Source of the DNA: Butyrivibrio sp. CB08
Lineage (GTDB): Bacteria; Bacillota; Clostridia; Lachnospirales; Lachnospiraceae
DNA: 64,000 nucleotides
Assembly: GCF_003625485.1 (NCBI RefSeq)
Contig: NZ_RAIR01000001.1
Location: 744,001 to 808,000 of the forward strand
Reading direction: 5' to 3'
Shown here: in pieces, positions 52,032 to 60,929 of the stretch
Layout: each line of letters begins with the position of its first letter
Numbering within the stretch: position 1 is the stretch's first letter
Position numbers and translations under genes: made by a program
The notes under the pieces: generated by a model
Told to the model about the DNA's origin: nothing
The model's input: the letters and a program-made list of their open reading frames with translations, nothing else
The model's database searches: none

Positions 52032-52060
52032 TTGACAGGTAACTATCAATACTGTAAACT
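52032..52060 (+). promoter_or_regulatory. hisZ promoter
   Basis: Consensus TTGACA (52032-52037), 17 bases, TAAACT (52055-52060). Two ATAGTAGC repeats (52068-52075, 52084-52091) lie downstream in the leader, 16 bases apart. The 92-base gap is too short for a T-box. Confidence 0.65.
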
Positions 52061-52118
52061 CTCTTTTATAGTAGCGAATTAGCATAGTAGCACTGTGCAT
52101 TACTAAAGTGAGGTTTAT

Positions 52119-53240
52119 ATGAACAAAGTATTATTACATACCCCAGACGGTGTAAGAGATATATATGGAACTGAATGCAGTGACCGTATACTTACCAAGG
52201 ACAGGATCTATGGCAAGATGAAGAGCTTTGGATATCAGGATATCGATACCCCTACATTTGAGTTTTTCGATGTATTTGCTGATGAGATCAATACATCCGA
52301 TGCAAAAGAGCTTTATAAGTTCTTTGATAAAGAAGGCAATACTCTTGTATTAAGGCCCGATTTTACACCTTCAATAGCAAGATGCGCATCAAAGGTCATG
52401 CTCGAGGATTCACAGCCTGTAAGAGTGGTTTACCAGGGTAAATCTTTTTTAAACACTTCTAATCTTCAGGGTAAGCTAAAGGAAAACTACGATATCGGAG
52501 TTGAGCTTTTGAATGACGACTCGGTATTTGCTGATGCTGAGATGATAGCTCTTTTGATCGAATCCCTTAAAAGCTCAGGCCTTTCAGAATTCCAGATAAG
52601 TATCGGAGATGCAGATTATTACAAGGGCCTTTGTGAGGAAGCTGGAATCGATGAAGAAACTGAGGAAATGGTAAGAGAGCAGATCCTTCAGAAGAATTAT
52701 TTTGCAGCTGAGAACATCATGACTGAGAGACTTATCTCTGACAAGTACAAGGACCTTATAGTAAGATTTTCCGAGTTTATTGGCACAGATGAGGCTTTGG
52801 ACAGAGCAAGACAGCAGGTAAGTAACGACAGGTCTATCCAGGCTATTTCAAGGCTTAAAAGGCTGTATCAGGTGCTCAAGGAATATAATGTGAGCCAGTA
52901 TGTATCATTTGACCTTGGAATGCTAAGTAAATTCAACTATTACACCGGCGTGATCTTCAGTGCTTATACCTATGGAGTGGGCGATGCCATTGCTAAGGGA
53001 GGAAGATACGATTCACTTCTTGGCAAATATGGCAAGGATGCTCCTGCTATTGGATTTGTAATCTTACTGGATGACCTTATGTCTGCTCTTTACAGACAGA
53101 ATATCGACATCCAGCATGAAGATGCTCCAGTAGTCATTGAGTTCGATGAACAATCATTTTCAGAGAGCCTTAAGAAGGCTTCTGAGCTTAGAGCAGCAGG
53201 AAAAGCTGTGGCTCTTAAAAACAGAAAGAGGGGAGAGTAA
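52119..53240 (+). CDS. hisZ: ATP phosphoribosyltransferase regulatory subunit HisZ
   Basis: Catalytically dead histidyl-tRNA synthetase paralogue needed by the short form of HisG. 373 residues with class II synthetase motifs (TPDGVRDIYGTE, LRPDFTPSIARCASK, YYTGVIFSAYTYGVG). The partner hisG here is the short form, as required. First gene of the histidine operon. Confidence 0.95.
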   Translation: MNKVLLHTPDGVRDIYGTECSDRILTKDRIYGKMKSFGYQDIDTPTFEFFDVFADEINTSDAKELYKFFDKEGNTLVLRPDFTPSIARCASKVMLEDSQPVRVVYQGKSFLNTSNLQGKLKENYDIGVELLNDDSVFADAEMIALLIESLKSSGLSEFQISIGDADYYKGLCEEAGIDEETEEMVREQILQKNYFAAENIMTERLISDKYKDLIVRFSEFIGTDEALDRARQQVSNDRSIQAISRLKRLYQVLKEYNVSQYVSFDLGMLSKFNYYTGVIFSAYTYGVGDAIAKGGRYDSLLGKYGKDAPAIGFVILLDDLMSALYRQNIDIQHEDAPVVIEFDEQSFSESLKKASELRAAGKAVALKNRKRGE

Positions 53241-53245
53241 AGATA

Positions 53246-53884
53246 ATGAGATATTTAACTTTTGCCCTTGGTAAAGGAAGACTTGTTAATGACACAATGG
53301 AGATCCTTAATAAATGCGGTATCCAGTGTGAAGAGATCCTTGATAAAAAGACCAGAAAGCTCATATTTACCAACGAAGAGCTTAAGCTGAAGTTCTTTTT
53401 GGCTAAGGGGCCAGATGTTCCTACATATGTTGAGTATGGCGCTGCAGATATTGGTATTGTTGGTGCTGATACCATTTTAGAAGAAAACAGAAGAGTATAT
53501 GAGGTTTTAGATCTTGGCTTTGGCAAATGCAGAATGTGCGTATGCGGACCTCATGAGGCTAAAGAGCTCTTAGAGCATAGGGAGATGATCAGGGTTGCAA
53601 GTAAATACCCAAACATCGCCAAGGACTATTTCTTTAACAAAAAGCATCAGACAGTAGATATCATCAAGCTTAACGGATCAGTAGAGCTTGGACCTATCGT
53701 CAATCTGTCAGATGTTATCGTAGATATTGTTGAAACCGGTTCAACTCTTAGAGAGAATGGACTTGAAGTACTTGAGGAGATATGTCCTTTATCTGCCAGA
53801 ATGATCGTAAATCAGGTCAGCATGCAGATGGAGACAGAGAGAATTCGCAAACTCATCAGTGATATTAAGGAGAATCTTGGTTAA
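53246..53884 (+). CDS. hisG: ATP phosphoribosyltransferase HisG, short form
   Basis: First step of histidine synthesis: ATP + PRPP to PR-ATP. 212 residues with LTFALGKGRLVNDTMEIL, GAADIGIVGADTI and DIVETGSTLRENGL (PRPP-binding). The C-terminal regulatory domain of long HisG is absent, replaced by HisZ. It starts 5 bases after hisZ. Confidence 0.97.
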   Translation: MRYLTFALGKGRLVNDTMEILNKCGIQCEEILDKKTRKLIFTNEELKLKFFLAKGPDVPTYVEYGAADIGIVGADTILEENRRVYEVLDLGFGKCRMCVCGPHEAKELLEHREMIRVASKYPNIAKDYFFNKKHQTVDIIKLNGSVELGPIVNLSDVIVDIVETGSTLRENGLEVLEEICPLSARMIVNQVSMQMETERIRKLISDIKENLG

Positions 53885-55173
53885 TGAGAACACTTAAGTT
53901 AACACAGCAGACTAAACAGGAGCTTTTGGGTAATCTGCTTAACAGAAATCCTGGAAGCTATACAGAATACGAAGAAACAGTAAATGGAATAATAAATGAT
54001 ATTCGAAATAATGGCGATAAAGCTTTGTTTGAATATACAGAGAAATTTGACAAATGTAAGCTCGATGCTACCTGTGTTAAAATAACAGATGATGAGATTA
54101 AAGAGGCCTATGCAGCCCTTGATCCTGAGTTCATCGAGGTTATGAAAAAGAGTGCTGAGAATATCAGAGTCTTTCATGAGAAGCAAAAGAGAAATACCTG
54201 GATCGACACCAGGGAAGATGGAAGTATCCTTGGCCAGAGAATTCTCCCAATAGAAATCTCTGGAGTTTATGTTCCAGGTGGTAAGGCTGCATATCCAAGC
54301 AGCGTTCTTATGAATGTTGTTCCTGCAAAAGTAGCTGGAGTTGAGAGAATAGTAATGTGTACGCCTCCTGGTAAGGATGGCAAGGTTAACCCAGGTACAC
54401 TGGTAGCTGCAGACATAGCAGGTGTTACAGAAAGCTATAAAGTGGGCGGGGCACAGGCTATAGCTGCCATGGCTTTCGGTACAGAGAGCATTCCCAAGGT
54501 TGATAAGATCACTGGACCAGGTAATATCTTTGTTGCCCTTGCTAAAAAGGCCTGCTTTGGCCATGTATCAATTGATTCTATTGCAGGTCCAAGTGAGATC
54601 CTTGTTCTTGCAGATGAAACCGCTAATCCAAGATATGTAGCAGCAGATCTATTGTCACAGGCAGAACACGATGAAATGGCCAGCGCAATACTGGTTACAA
54701 CATCTCAGGAAGTAGCAGATAAGGTTTCAGCTGAGATAGACGAGTTCTTAAAGACATTATCAAGGGCAGAGATCATCAAGAAATCCCTGGATAATTACGG
54801 ATATATCTTTGTTGCTGAAAACATGGAAGATGCTATAGAAGCCGCTAATGCAGTTGCTTCAGAGCACCTTGAGATCATTACCAGAAATCCTTATGAAGTA
54901 ATGACCAAGATCAAGCATGCAGGAGCCATATTCCTTGGAGATTATTCTTCTGAACCTTTAGGAGATTACTTTGCTGGACCAAACCACATTTTGCCTACAA
55001 ACCGCACAGCCAGGTTCTTCTCACCGCTTTCAGTAGATGATTTCGTTAAGAAAACAAGTATTATTTCGTATTCACAACAGGCATTATATAATGTTCATAA
55101 GGATATTGAATTGTTTGCAACCAGAGAGGGGCTTACAGCACATGCAAATTCCATCGCAGTCAGGTTTGAGTAA
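53884..55173 (+). CDS. hisD: Histidinol dehydrogenase HisD
   Basis: Last two oxidation steps of histidine synthesis, NAD- and zinc-dependent. 429 residues with ISGVYVPGGKAAYPSSVLMN, DKITGPGNIFVALAK, IAGPSEILVLAD and GPNHILPTNRTARFF, which include the catalytic His and Glu. It overlaps hisG by 1 base. Confidence 0.97.
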   Translation: MRTLKLTQQTKQELLGNLLNRNPGSYTEYEETVNGIINDIRNNGDKALFEYTEKFDKCKLDATCVKITDDEIKEAYAALDPEFIEVMKKSAENIRVFHEKQKRNTWIDTREDGSILGQRILPIEISGVYVPGGKAAYPSSVLMNVVPAKVAGVERIVMCTPPGKDGKVNPGTLVAADIAGVTESYKVGGAQAIAAMAFGTESIPKVDKITGPGNIFVALAKKACFGHVSIDSIAGPSEILVLADETANPRYVAADLLSQAEHDEMASAILVTTSQEVADKVSAEIDEFLKTLSRAEIIKKSLDNYGYIFVAENMEDAIEAANAVASEHLEIITRNPYEVMTKIKHAGAIFLGDYSSEPLGDYFAGPNHILPTNRTARFFSPLSVDDFVKKTSIISYSQQALYNVHKDIELFATREGLTAHANSIAVRFE

Positions 55174-55253
55174 GTGATTCAATATGTTATGATAATGACT
55201 GATATGGATAATACCGATTAAATCACATTTGTAATTGTGTAAAATTGTGTTAA

Positions 55254-55312
55254 AAATGCAAGTTAACTTTCTAAATTATAAATTAAATGCAAGTTTACAT
55301 AATGTTTATAAT
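55254..55312 (+). promoter_or_regulatory. hisB promoter with paired direct repeats
   Basis: The 184-base gap between hisD and hisB holds two near-identical 14-base repeats, AAATGCAAGTTAAC (55254-55267) and AAATGCAAGTTTAC (55285-55298), exactly 31 bases apart (about three helical turns). The second covers the -35 position of a consensus -10, TATAAT (55307-55312), which otherwise lacks a -35. Tandem AATTGTGT copies (55233-55240, 55243-55250) lie just upstream. The layout fits a regulator binding one face of the helix. Confidence 0.5.
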
Positions 55313-55357
55313 TTAAAATGACAATATTTAGTATCAGACAAAAGGGAGCCACAAGCT

Positions 55358-55948
55358 ATGGTTAAAAGAGAAGCCACCGTAACACGAAAAACGCAAGAAA
55401 CAAATATAAAAATTTCATTAAACCTCGATGGCACTGGAGTTTCTAGCATCGAAACAGGCATCGGATTTTTCGATCACATGCTTGCAGGATTTGCAAAACA
55501 TGGTCTTTATGACATGGATGTCAGGGTTTCTGGAGACCTTGAGGTAGATGGTCACCACACAGTAGAAGATACCGGAATAGTGCTTGGACAGGCCATTGCG
55601 CAGGCTCTTGGCGACAAAAAAGGAATTAAGCGCTATGGAAGCATGATCCTTCCTATGGATGAAACTCTTGTAATGAGCGCAGTTGACCTTTGTGGAAGAC
55701 CTTATTTTGTTATGGATGCAGAGTTTGAATCACCTATGGTAGGAGATTTTGACACCCAGCTTGTTAGAGAATTCTTCTATGCTGTATCTTATTCAGCAGC
55801 CATGAATCTACACCTAAGGGTTATCACAGGTCTTAATGACCACCACAAGATCGAAGCCATGTTCAAGGCTTTTGCCAAGGCTTTGGATGAGGCTTCAACA
55901 TTTGATCCAAGGATCACAGATGTACTTAGCACTAAAGGAGCGCTTTGA
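55358..55948 (+). CDS. hisB: Imidazoleglycerol-phosphate dehydratase HisB
   Basis: Sixth step of histidine synthesis, Mn-dependent. 196 residues with the His-rich metal motifs FFDHMLAGFAKHG, DGHHTVEDTGIVLG and LNDHHKIEAMFKAFAKAL. Monofunctional form. GGGAG precedes ATG 55358. Confidence 0.97.
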   Translation: MVKREATVTRKTQETNIKISLNLDGTGVSSIETGIGFFDHMLAGFAKHGLYDMDVRVSGDLEVDGHHTVEDTGIVLGQAIAQALGDKKGIKRYGSMILPMDETLVMSAVDLCGRPYFVMDAEFESPMVGDFDTQLVREFFYAVSYSAAMNLHLRVITGLNDHHKIEAMFKAFAKALDEASTFDPRITDVLSTKGAL

Positions 55949-55950
55949 TT

Positions 55951-57141
55951 ATGCAGGATAACAGACAAAAAGTAGTTGGATATATATTTCTTTCAAATGG
56001 CAAGGTTGTATCATCACTTGACAAGATATCAGCAGTTAGTGATGATCCGGTAGCATTTTGTGGCAGCATTTCAGATAATGGTGCTGACGAGATCATTGTT
56101 TTCGATATGTCAGAGTCAGGTAATGACGCAGCTCACGAGGATGCTCTTGATATTATCAAGGACATTTGCAAGGAAGTTGATGTTCCTGTGACAGGTGCTG
56201 GCAATGTTAAGCGTATGGAAGACATCAAAAAACTTCTCTATGCTGGCTGCAAAAAAGCTGCACTCAACTTCTCAAAACCTGGAAATATTGAGATTTTGAA
56301 GGAAGTATCAGAGAAGTTTGGTAAGGACAAGATTGTTATCTGCTACGATGATCAGAAGGTTATAGATGAAAACAAGGACCAGATCGATACTTTTGCTTGT
56401 GAACTCATTCAGTTTACATGCAATAATGGCTCTTTTGTTCCTGCTCCAGAGTCTAAAGACGCTAAGTTTTACGACGGAAAAGATATTATAGAAAAGGACG
56501 TAGCTGACAGGGCTCTTACAAGCTCTTTTACCTGGGGAGACCTTAAGAAGAACTCTGACGGAATGGTACCGGTTATCGTTCAGGACTATAGAACTGATCA
56601 GGTTCTTATGCTTGCTTACATGAACGAAGAGGCCTATAACACTACACTTGCAACTGGTAAAATGACCTATTTTAGCAGAAGCAGAAACGAGCTTTGGATA
56701 AAGGGCGAGACCAGCTCTCATTATCAGTATGTTAAGAGTCTTACTGCTGACTGCGATATGGATACTATCCTTGCAAAAGTTAAGCAGATTGGAGTAGCTT
56801 GTCACACAGGCAGCTATTCCTGCTTCTTTAATGAGATTGCCAAAAAAGACTATAGCGAAAAGAATCCTCAGAAGGTTCTTGATAGTGTATATGAAGTCAT
56901 TAAAGACAGAAAAACTAATCCAAGAGAAGGTTCATACACTAATTACCTGTTCGATAAGGGCATAGACAAGATCCTTAAAAAGGTTGGCGAAGAGGCCACA
57001 GAGATGGTCATTGCTGCCAAAAACCCTAATGACAACGAAGTTATTTACGAAATGTCAGATTTCCTGTATCATATGATGGTCCTCATGGCTGTTAAAAATG
57101 TTAGCTGGGAGGATATAACAGACGAACTGTCGAGACGATAA
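55951..57141 (+). CDS. hisIE: HisF/HisA-like domain fused to bifunctional HisIE
   Basis: 396 residues with three parts. Residues ~1-190 resemble a HisF/HisA barrel (DALDIIKDICKEVDVPVTGA, then NVKRMEDIKKLLYAGCKKAA), probably degenerate because catalytic Asp motifs are not clear. Residues ~195-295 are HisI cyclohydrolase (YMNEEAYNTTLATGKMTYFS, SLTADCDMDTILAKV and CHTGSYSC zinc ligands). Residues ~300-396 are HisE (VYEVIKDRKTNPREGSYTNY and KVGEEATEMVIAAKN). ATG 55951 is preferred (GGAG 10 bases upstream) to TTG 55945, which overlaps the hisB stop. Confidence 0.88.
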   Translation: MQDNRQKVVGYIFLSNGKVVSSLDKISAVSDDPVAFCGSISDNGADEIIVFDMSESGNDAAHEDALDIIKDICKEVDVPVTGAGNVKRMEDIKKLLYAGCKKAALNFSKPGNIEILKEVSEKFGKDKIVICYDDQKVIDENKDQIDTFACELIQFTCNNGSFVPAPESKDAKFYDGKDIIEKDVADRALTSSFTWGDLKKNSDGMVPVIVQDYRTDQVLMLAYMNEEAYNTTLATGKMTYFSRSRNELWIKGETSSHYQYVKSLTADCDMDTILAKVKQIGVACHTGSYSCFFNEIAKKDYSEKNPQKVLDSVYEVIKDRKTNPREGSYTNYLFDKGIDKILKKVGEEATEMVIAAKNPNDNEVIYEMSDFLYHMMVLMAVKNVSWEDITDELSRR

Positions 57142-57152
57142 AGGAAAGTGAA

Positions 57153-59033
57153 ATGAACGAAAACTTAGCTCTTTCAGATGAGACATTGCTCAGTATTGAG
57201 AAGCCAGAGAGATACATAGGCAACGAAGTTAACTGCGTAATGAAGGATAAAGAGAAGGTGGATATCAGATTCGCCTTTTGTTTTCCTGATGTTTATGAGA
57301 TTGGAATGTCTCATCTTGGAATACAGATTCTTTATGGAATGTTTAACTCCTACGAAGATGTTTGGTGCGAACGTGTCTATTCACCATGGATGGACATGGA
57401 CGCTGTTATGAGGAGTCAGAACATTCCTCTTTTTGCGCTTGAATCTCAGGATAAGGTAAAGGATTTTGATTTCCTTGGCTTTACCCTGCAGTATGAGATG
57501 TGCTACACCAATATCCTTCAGATTCTTGATCTTTCTGGGATTCCATTTAAAACAGCAGACAGGACATGGGAAGATCCTATTGTTATAGGCGGCGGACCAT
57601 GCACCTATAACCCTGAACCAATCGCAGACTTCTTTGATATTTTCTACATCGGAGAGGGCGAGACCAGGTACAGGGAGCTTTTTGATCTCTATAAAAAAGC
57701 AAAAAATGATGGCATTTCCAGACAGGACTTCCTTCATATGGTTGCGAAGATTCCAGGTATGTATGTTCCATCTCTTTATGATGTTAAGTACAAGGAGGAT
57801 GGCACCATTCTCTCTATGGATCCTGTATATCCAGATGTACCAAGGACTGTCTACAAGGAAATGTGTCTTGATCTGTCAAAAGAGTTTTATCCTACAAAGC
57901 CTGTTGTTCCCTATATCAAGGTCACACAGGACAGAGTAGTTCTTGAGATCATGCGTGGCTGCATAAGAGGCTGCAGATTCTGTCAGGCTGGACAGCTCTA
58001 TAAGCCACTTCGCGAAAAGGATGTTGATTATCTTAAGAAGATTTCTCTTGAATCCCTTAAGAATACAGGATATGAGGAGATTTCCTTAAGTTCGCTAAGT
58101 TCCAGTGATTATTCAAAGCTCCCGGAGCTTCTGGATTTCCTTATCGAAAGCTGTAATGAGAAAAAGATAAATATCTCTCTTCCAAGCCTTCGTATTGATG
58201 CATTCTCTCTGGATGTAATGAGCAAGGTTCAGGACGTAAAAAAGAGCAGTCTCACATTTGCTCCTGAGGCTGGAACCCAGAGAATGAGAGATGTAATTAA
58301 CAAGGGCCTTACAGAAGAGGATATTTTAAGAGGCTCTGAGCAGGCTTTCCTTGGAGGCTGGAATAAGGTTAAGCTCTACTTTATGCTGGGTCTTCCTGGA
58401 GAAACTGACGACGATATCCTTGGAATCGGAGATATAGCCAATAAGATTGCTGTAAGGTATTTCGAAACTGTCCCAAAGGAAAAGAGAAACGGTAGAACTA
58501 TAGATATTGTTGCAAGTACCTCATTCTTTGTCCCAAAGCCATTTACACCTTTCCAGTGGGCAAGAATGAATACCAAGGAGGAATTCCTTGATAAGGCCAA
58601 TAAGACCAGAAAAGGTATTATGGCACAGCTTAACCAGAAGCATATCAAATATAACTGGCACGAAGCTGATGCCAGCATGATGGAAGGTATTTTCGCAAGG
58701 GGCGACAGAAAGCTTAATGACGTCATCTTAAAGGCTTATCAGAAGGGCTGTATTTTTGATGCCTGGAGCGAATACTTTGACTTTGGCAAGTGGATGGAAA
58801 CCTTTGAAGAATGCGGAATTGATCCTTTCTTCTATACAACAAGGGAAAGAGCTGATGATGAGATCTTCCCTTGGGATATACTTAACTGCGGCGTAACAAA
58901 AGAATTCCTTTTAAGAGAATGGAAGAATTCCATAAAAGGAACGCCTTCTACCAATTGCAGAAAAGGCTGCCTTGGATGCGGAGCTGCATCTTATGGAGTC
59001 GGTGTATGTAAGGAGGGCAAGATAAATGAATAA
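57153..59033 (+). CDS. B12-binding-like radical SAM protein (TIGR03960 type)
   Basis: 626 residues. Radical SAM motif CIRGCRFC (Cys-x3-Cys-x2-Cys, about residues 271-278, in EIMRGCIRGCRFCQAG). An N-terminal domain like the cobalamin-binding fold precedes it. The C-terminus is Cys-rich (NCRKGCLGCGAASYGVGVC). Function of the family is not established. It is paired with the DUF2344 gene, which overlaps it by 8 bases, and both precede RNase G. Confidence 0.9.
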   Translation: MNENLALSDETLLSIEKPERYIGNEVNCVMKDKEKVDIRFAFCFPDVYEIGMSHLGIQILYGMFNSYEDVWCERVYSPWMDMDAVMRSQNIPLFALESQDKVKDFDFLGFTLQYEMCYTNILQILDLSGIPFKTADRTWEDPIVIGGGPCTYNPEPIADFFDIFYIGEGETRYRELFDLYKKAKNDGISRQDFLHMVAKIPGMYVPSLYDVKYKEDGTILSMDPVYPDVPRTVYKEMCLDLSKEFYPTKPVVPYIKVTQDRVVLEIMRGCIRGCRFCQAGQLYKPLREKDVDYLKKISLESLKNTGYEEISLSSLSSSDYSKLPELLDFLIESCNEKKINISLPSLRIDAFSLDVMSKVQDVKKSSLTFAPEAGTQRMRDVINKGLTEEDILRGSEQAFLGGWNKVKLYFMLGLPGETDDDILGIGDIANKIAVRYFETVPKEKRNGRTIDIVASTSFFVPKPFTPFQWARMNTKEEFLDKANKTRKGIMAQLNQKHIKYNWHEADASMMEGIFARGDRKLNDVILKAYQKGCIFDAWSEYFDFGKWMETFEECGIDPFFYTTRERADDEIFPWDILNCGVTKEFLLREWKNSIKGTPSTNCRKGCLGCGAASYGVGVCKEGKINE

Positions 59034-59751
59034 ATTACGCCTGAAATTTTCAAAAAACGGCCCTATTAAGTTTATCGGACATCTGGATGTCATGAGATAT
59101 TTCCAGAAGGCTATAAGAAGAGCAGACATTGATATCAAATATTCTGAAGGCTTTAGCCCACATCAGGTGTTATCTTTTGCTCAACCACTTAGTGTTGGTG
59201 CTACCAGTGATGGTGAATACCTTGATATGACTGTTAATTCCATGGTTTCTACTCAGGATATCATGTACAGACTTAACAGCGTGATGAATGAAGGTATAAA
59301 AATACTGGCTATTACTGAGCTCAAAGAAGGCGAGGACAAAGCAATGACATTGTCCTATGCCGCCAGATACTGTTTACAGCTCAGAAAGAGCGCCGATTTT
59401 CCTGACTGGACATACAAGATGGAGGAATACCTTAAGGGTGATCATCTTCCAGCCATGAAGAAAACAAAGAGTGGCGAAAAAGAAATTGATATGAAACAAA
59501 TGTTATTCGATTATACTTTCGACCATGAAAACAGCAGTGTTGACATGCTTCTTAGCATGAGTAGCAAAGAGACTCTTAAACCAGCACTTCTTTTCGAGTA
59601 CTTTTACAAGAGTCTTGATAAGGAATTTGATACCAAGTTCCTGGATATCCACAGGATAGATATCTACAAATCTGGCGAGGATCAGAAAGGCACTTATATT
59701 GAGCCTTTCATAACAGATGATATAAATAAGAGAATATACTTAAATGGCTGA
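59026..59751 (+). CDS. DUF2344 (TIGR03936) protein
   Basis: 241 residues. It starts MNKLRLKFSKNGPIKFIGHL, and GFSPHQVLSFAQPLSVGATS is a family signature. It usually accompanies, or is fused to, the radical SAM protein just upstream; the pair may act on one substrate. It overlaps both neighbours by 8 bases. Function unknown. Confidence 0.88.
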   Translation: MNKLRLKFSKNGPIKFIGHLDVMRYFQKAIRRADIDIKYSEGFSPHQVLSFAQPLSVGATSDGEYLDMTVNSMVSTQDIMYRLNSVMNEGIKILAITELKEGEDKAMTLSYAARYCLQLRKSADFPDWTYKMEEYLKGDHLPAMKKTKSGEKEIDMKQMLFDYTFDHENSSVDMLLSMSSKETLKPALLFEYFYKSLDKEFDTKFLDIHRIDIYKSGEDQKGTYIEPFITDDINKRIYLNG

Positions 59752-60907
59752 TATCTTTGTTACCGAATATGAAAAATACCCTGTTGTATCTGCATATATT
59801 GATAATAAGCTTTCATTTTTGTCTCTTGTAAGGGACTCTGAACTTGGAAGTATTTATTTATGTCGCGTTGATAACATACTTCAAAACCTGCAGTCTGCCT
59901 TTGTAAGGTTTGGAGATGGGCAGATAGGATATGTTCCTTTTAAGAGCATACTCCCTGTAAGTGTAACTGGTAGGAAGATACTTTCTGCAAAAGATCTAAG
60001 ACAGGGCGACGAGATTATCCTTCAGATTGATACAGAAGCCCTTAAGCTGAAAAAAGCCAAGCTTACTTCTTATATATCAATATCTGGCAAATACTCAGTA
60101 GTTACACTTGGAAGAAAAGGTGTAGGCGCATCCTTAAAGCTTCCTGATGATCTTAGAGAGAGCCTTATTTCTGATGTAAAAGGAGAGCTTCCATCAATAA
60201 TGGATGGCCTCAATGAACTCCTTAGAGAAACTGGCTTTGGGATCATCATAAGAACCGAAGCATCAGAACTTCAAAGGGATGAAGCTCTTTTAACCATCCT
60301 AAATGATATAAGGGAATGTGCTTATGAGCTTGAGCGCATACTGACTGAAGGCAGGAGCAGATCAGTATATTCCTGTATAAAAAAGGGAAAATCCGGAGAC
60401 ATCGAGGATCATATACTAAAGGCTAAAAACTTCCTTAAATCAAGGGGAATAGAAGAATATAACATTATTAATGAATCTGTTGTATATAGTATCAGACAGG
60501 ACATAGATAAACTTACGCACAACAGAGTGTGGCTTAAGAGCGGTGGATTTCTTATTATAGAACAGCTTGAGAGCTTTAATGCCATAGATGTTAATTCCGG
60601 TAAAGCTATTGATAAGAAGAGAGATACTCTTTCCAAGATCAATTATGAAGCCGCTGAAGAGATATTCAGACAGATACGTCTTCGTAATCTCTCTGGAATG
60701 ATCCTTATAGATTTTATCAATTTGAAAGATGCGCAGGATATTGAAAAACTCTGTGATTATGTAAGAAAGCTTGCCAGAAAAGAGCCTGTACATACTGAGT
60801 TTGTGGACATAACGGGACTTGGTATAGTTGAGCTTACAAGAAGTAAAAATGATAAAACGTTAAAAGAAGTATTGGAAAATAATACAGAGGCTGTTGACAA
60901 CGGATAA
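59744..60907 (+). CDS. rng: Ribonuclease E/G family protein, short form
   Basis: Endoribonuclease for rRNA and mRNA processing. 387 residues: S1-like domain (about 35-110), RNase H-like part, catalytic Asp pair in FNAIDVNSGKA and MILIDFINLKD. The protein ends at GLGIVELTRSKNDKTLKEVL. The zinc-link CPxCxG and small domain that make RNase E/G dimers or tetramers are missing, whereas E. coli RNase G is ~490 residues. The end of the gene contains the -35 of the rplU promoter. Confidence 0.88.
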   Translation: MADIFVTEYEKYPVVSAYIDNKLSFLSLVRDSELGSIYLCRVDNILQNLQSAFVRFGDGQIGYVPFKSILPVSVTGRKILSAKDLRQGDEIILQIDTEALKLKKAKLTSYISISGKYSVVTLGRKGVGASLKLPDDLRESLISDVKGELPSIMDGLNELLRETGFGIIIRTEASELQRDEALLTILNDIRECAYELERILTEGRSRSVYSCIKKGKSGDIEDHILKAKNFLKSRGIEEYNIINESVVYSIRQDIDKLTHNRVWLKSGGFLIIEQLESFNAIDVNSGKAIDKKRDTLSKINYEAAEEIFRQIRLRNLSGMILIDFINLKDAQDIEKLCDYVRKLARKEPVHTEFVDITGLGIVELTRSKNDKTLKEVLENNTEAVDNG

Positions 60908-60922
60908 ACCCTGTGCTATTAT
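60894..60922 (+). promoter_or_regulatory. rplU-prp-rpmA promoter, consensus
   Basis: TTGACA (60894-60899), 17 bases, TATTAT (60917-60922) with TGC before it (extended -10). The 12-base perfect palindrome ATACCATGGTAT (60921-60932) overlaps the -10 and the start site. Confidence 0.8.
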
Positions 60923-60929
60923 ACCATGG

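Noticed and set aside
52027..52118. Histidine T-box before hisZ
   Set aside because: The region is 92 bases, with no specifier stem, T-box sequence or terminator pair; it has an ordinary promoter.
53246..53884. HisG truncated because it lacks the C-terminal regulatory domain
   Set aside because: It is the normal short form that works with HisZ, encoded directly upstream.
53899..54564. Minus-strand open frame of 221 codons
   Set aside because: It is opposite hisD, an unquestionable gene, with no promoter or ribosome site.
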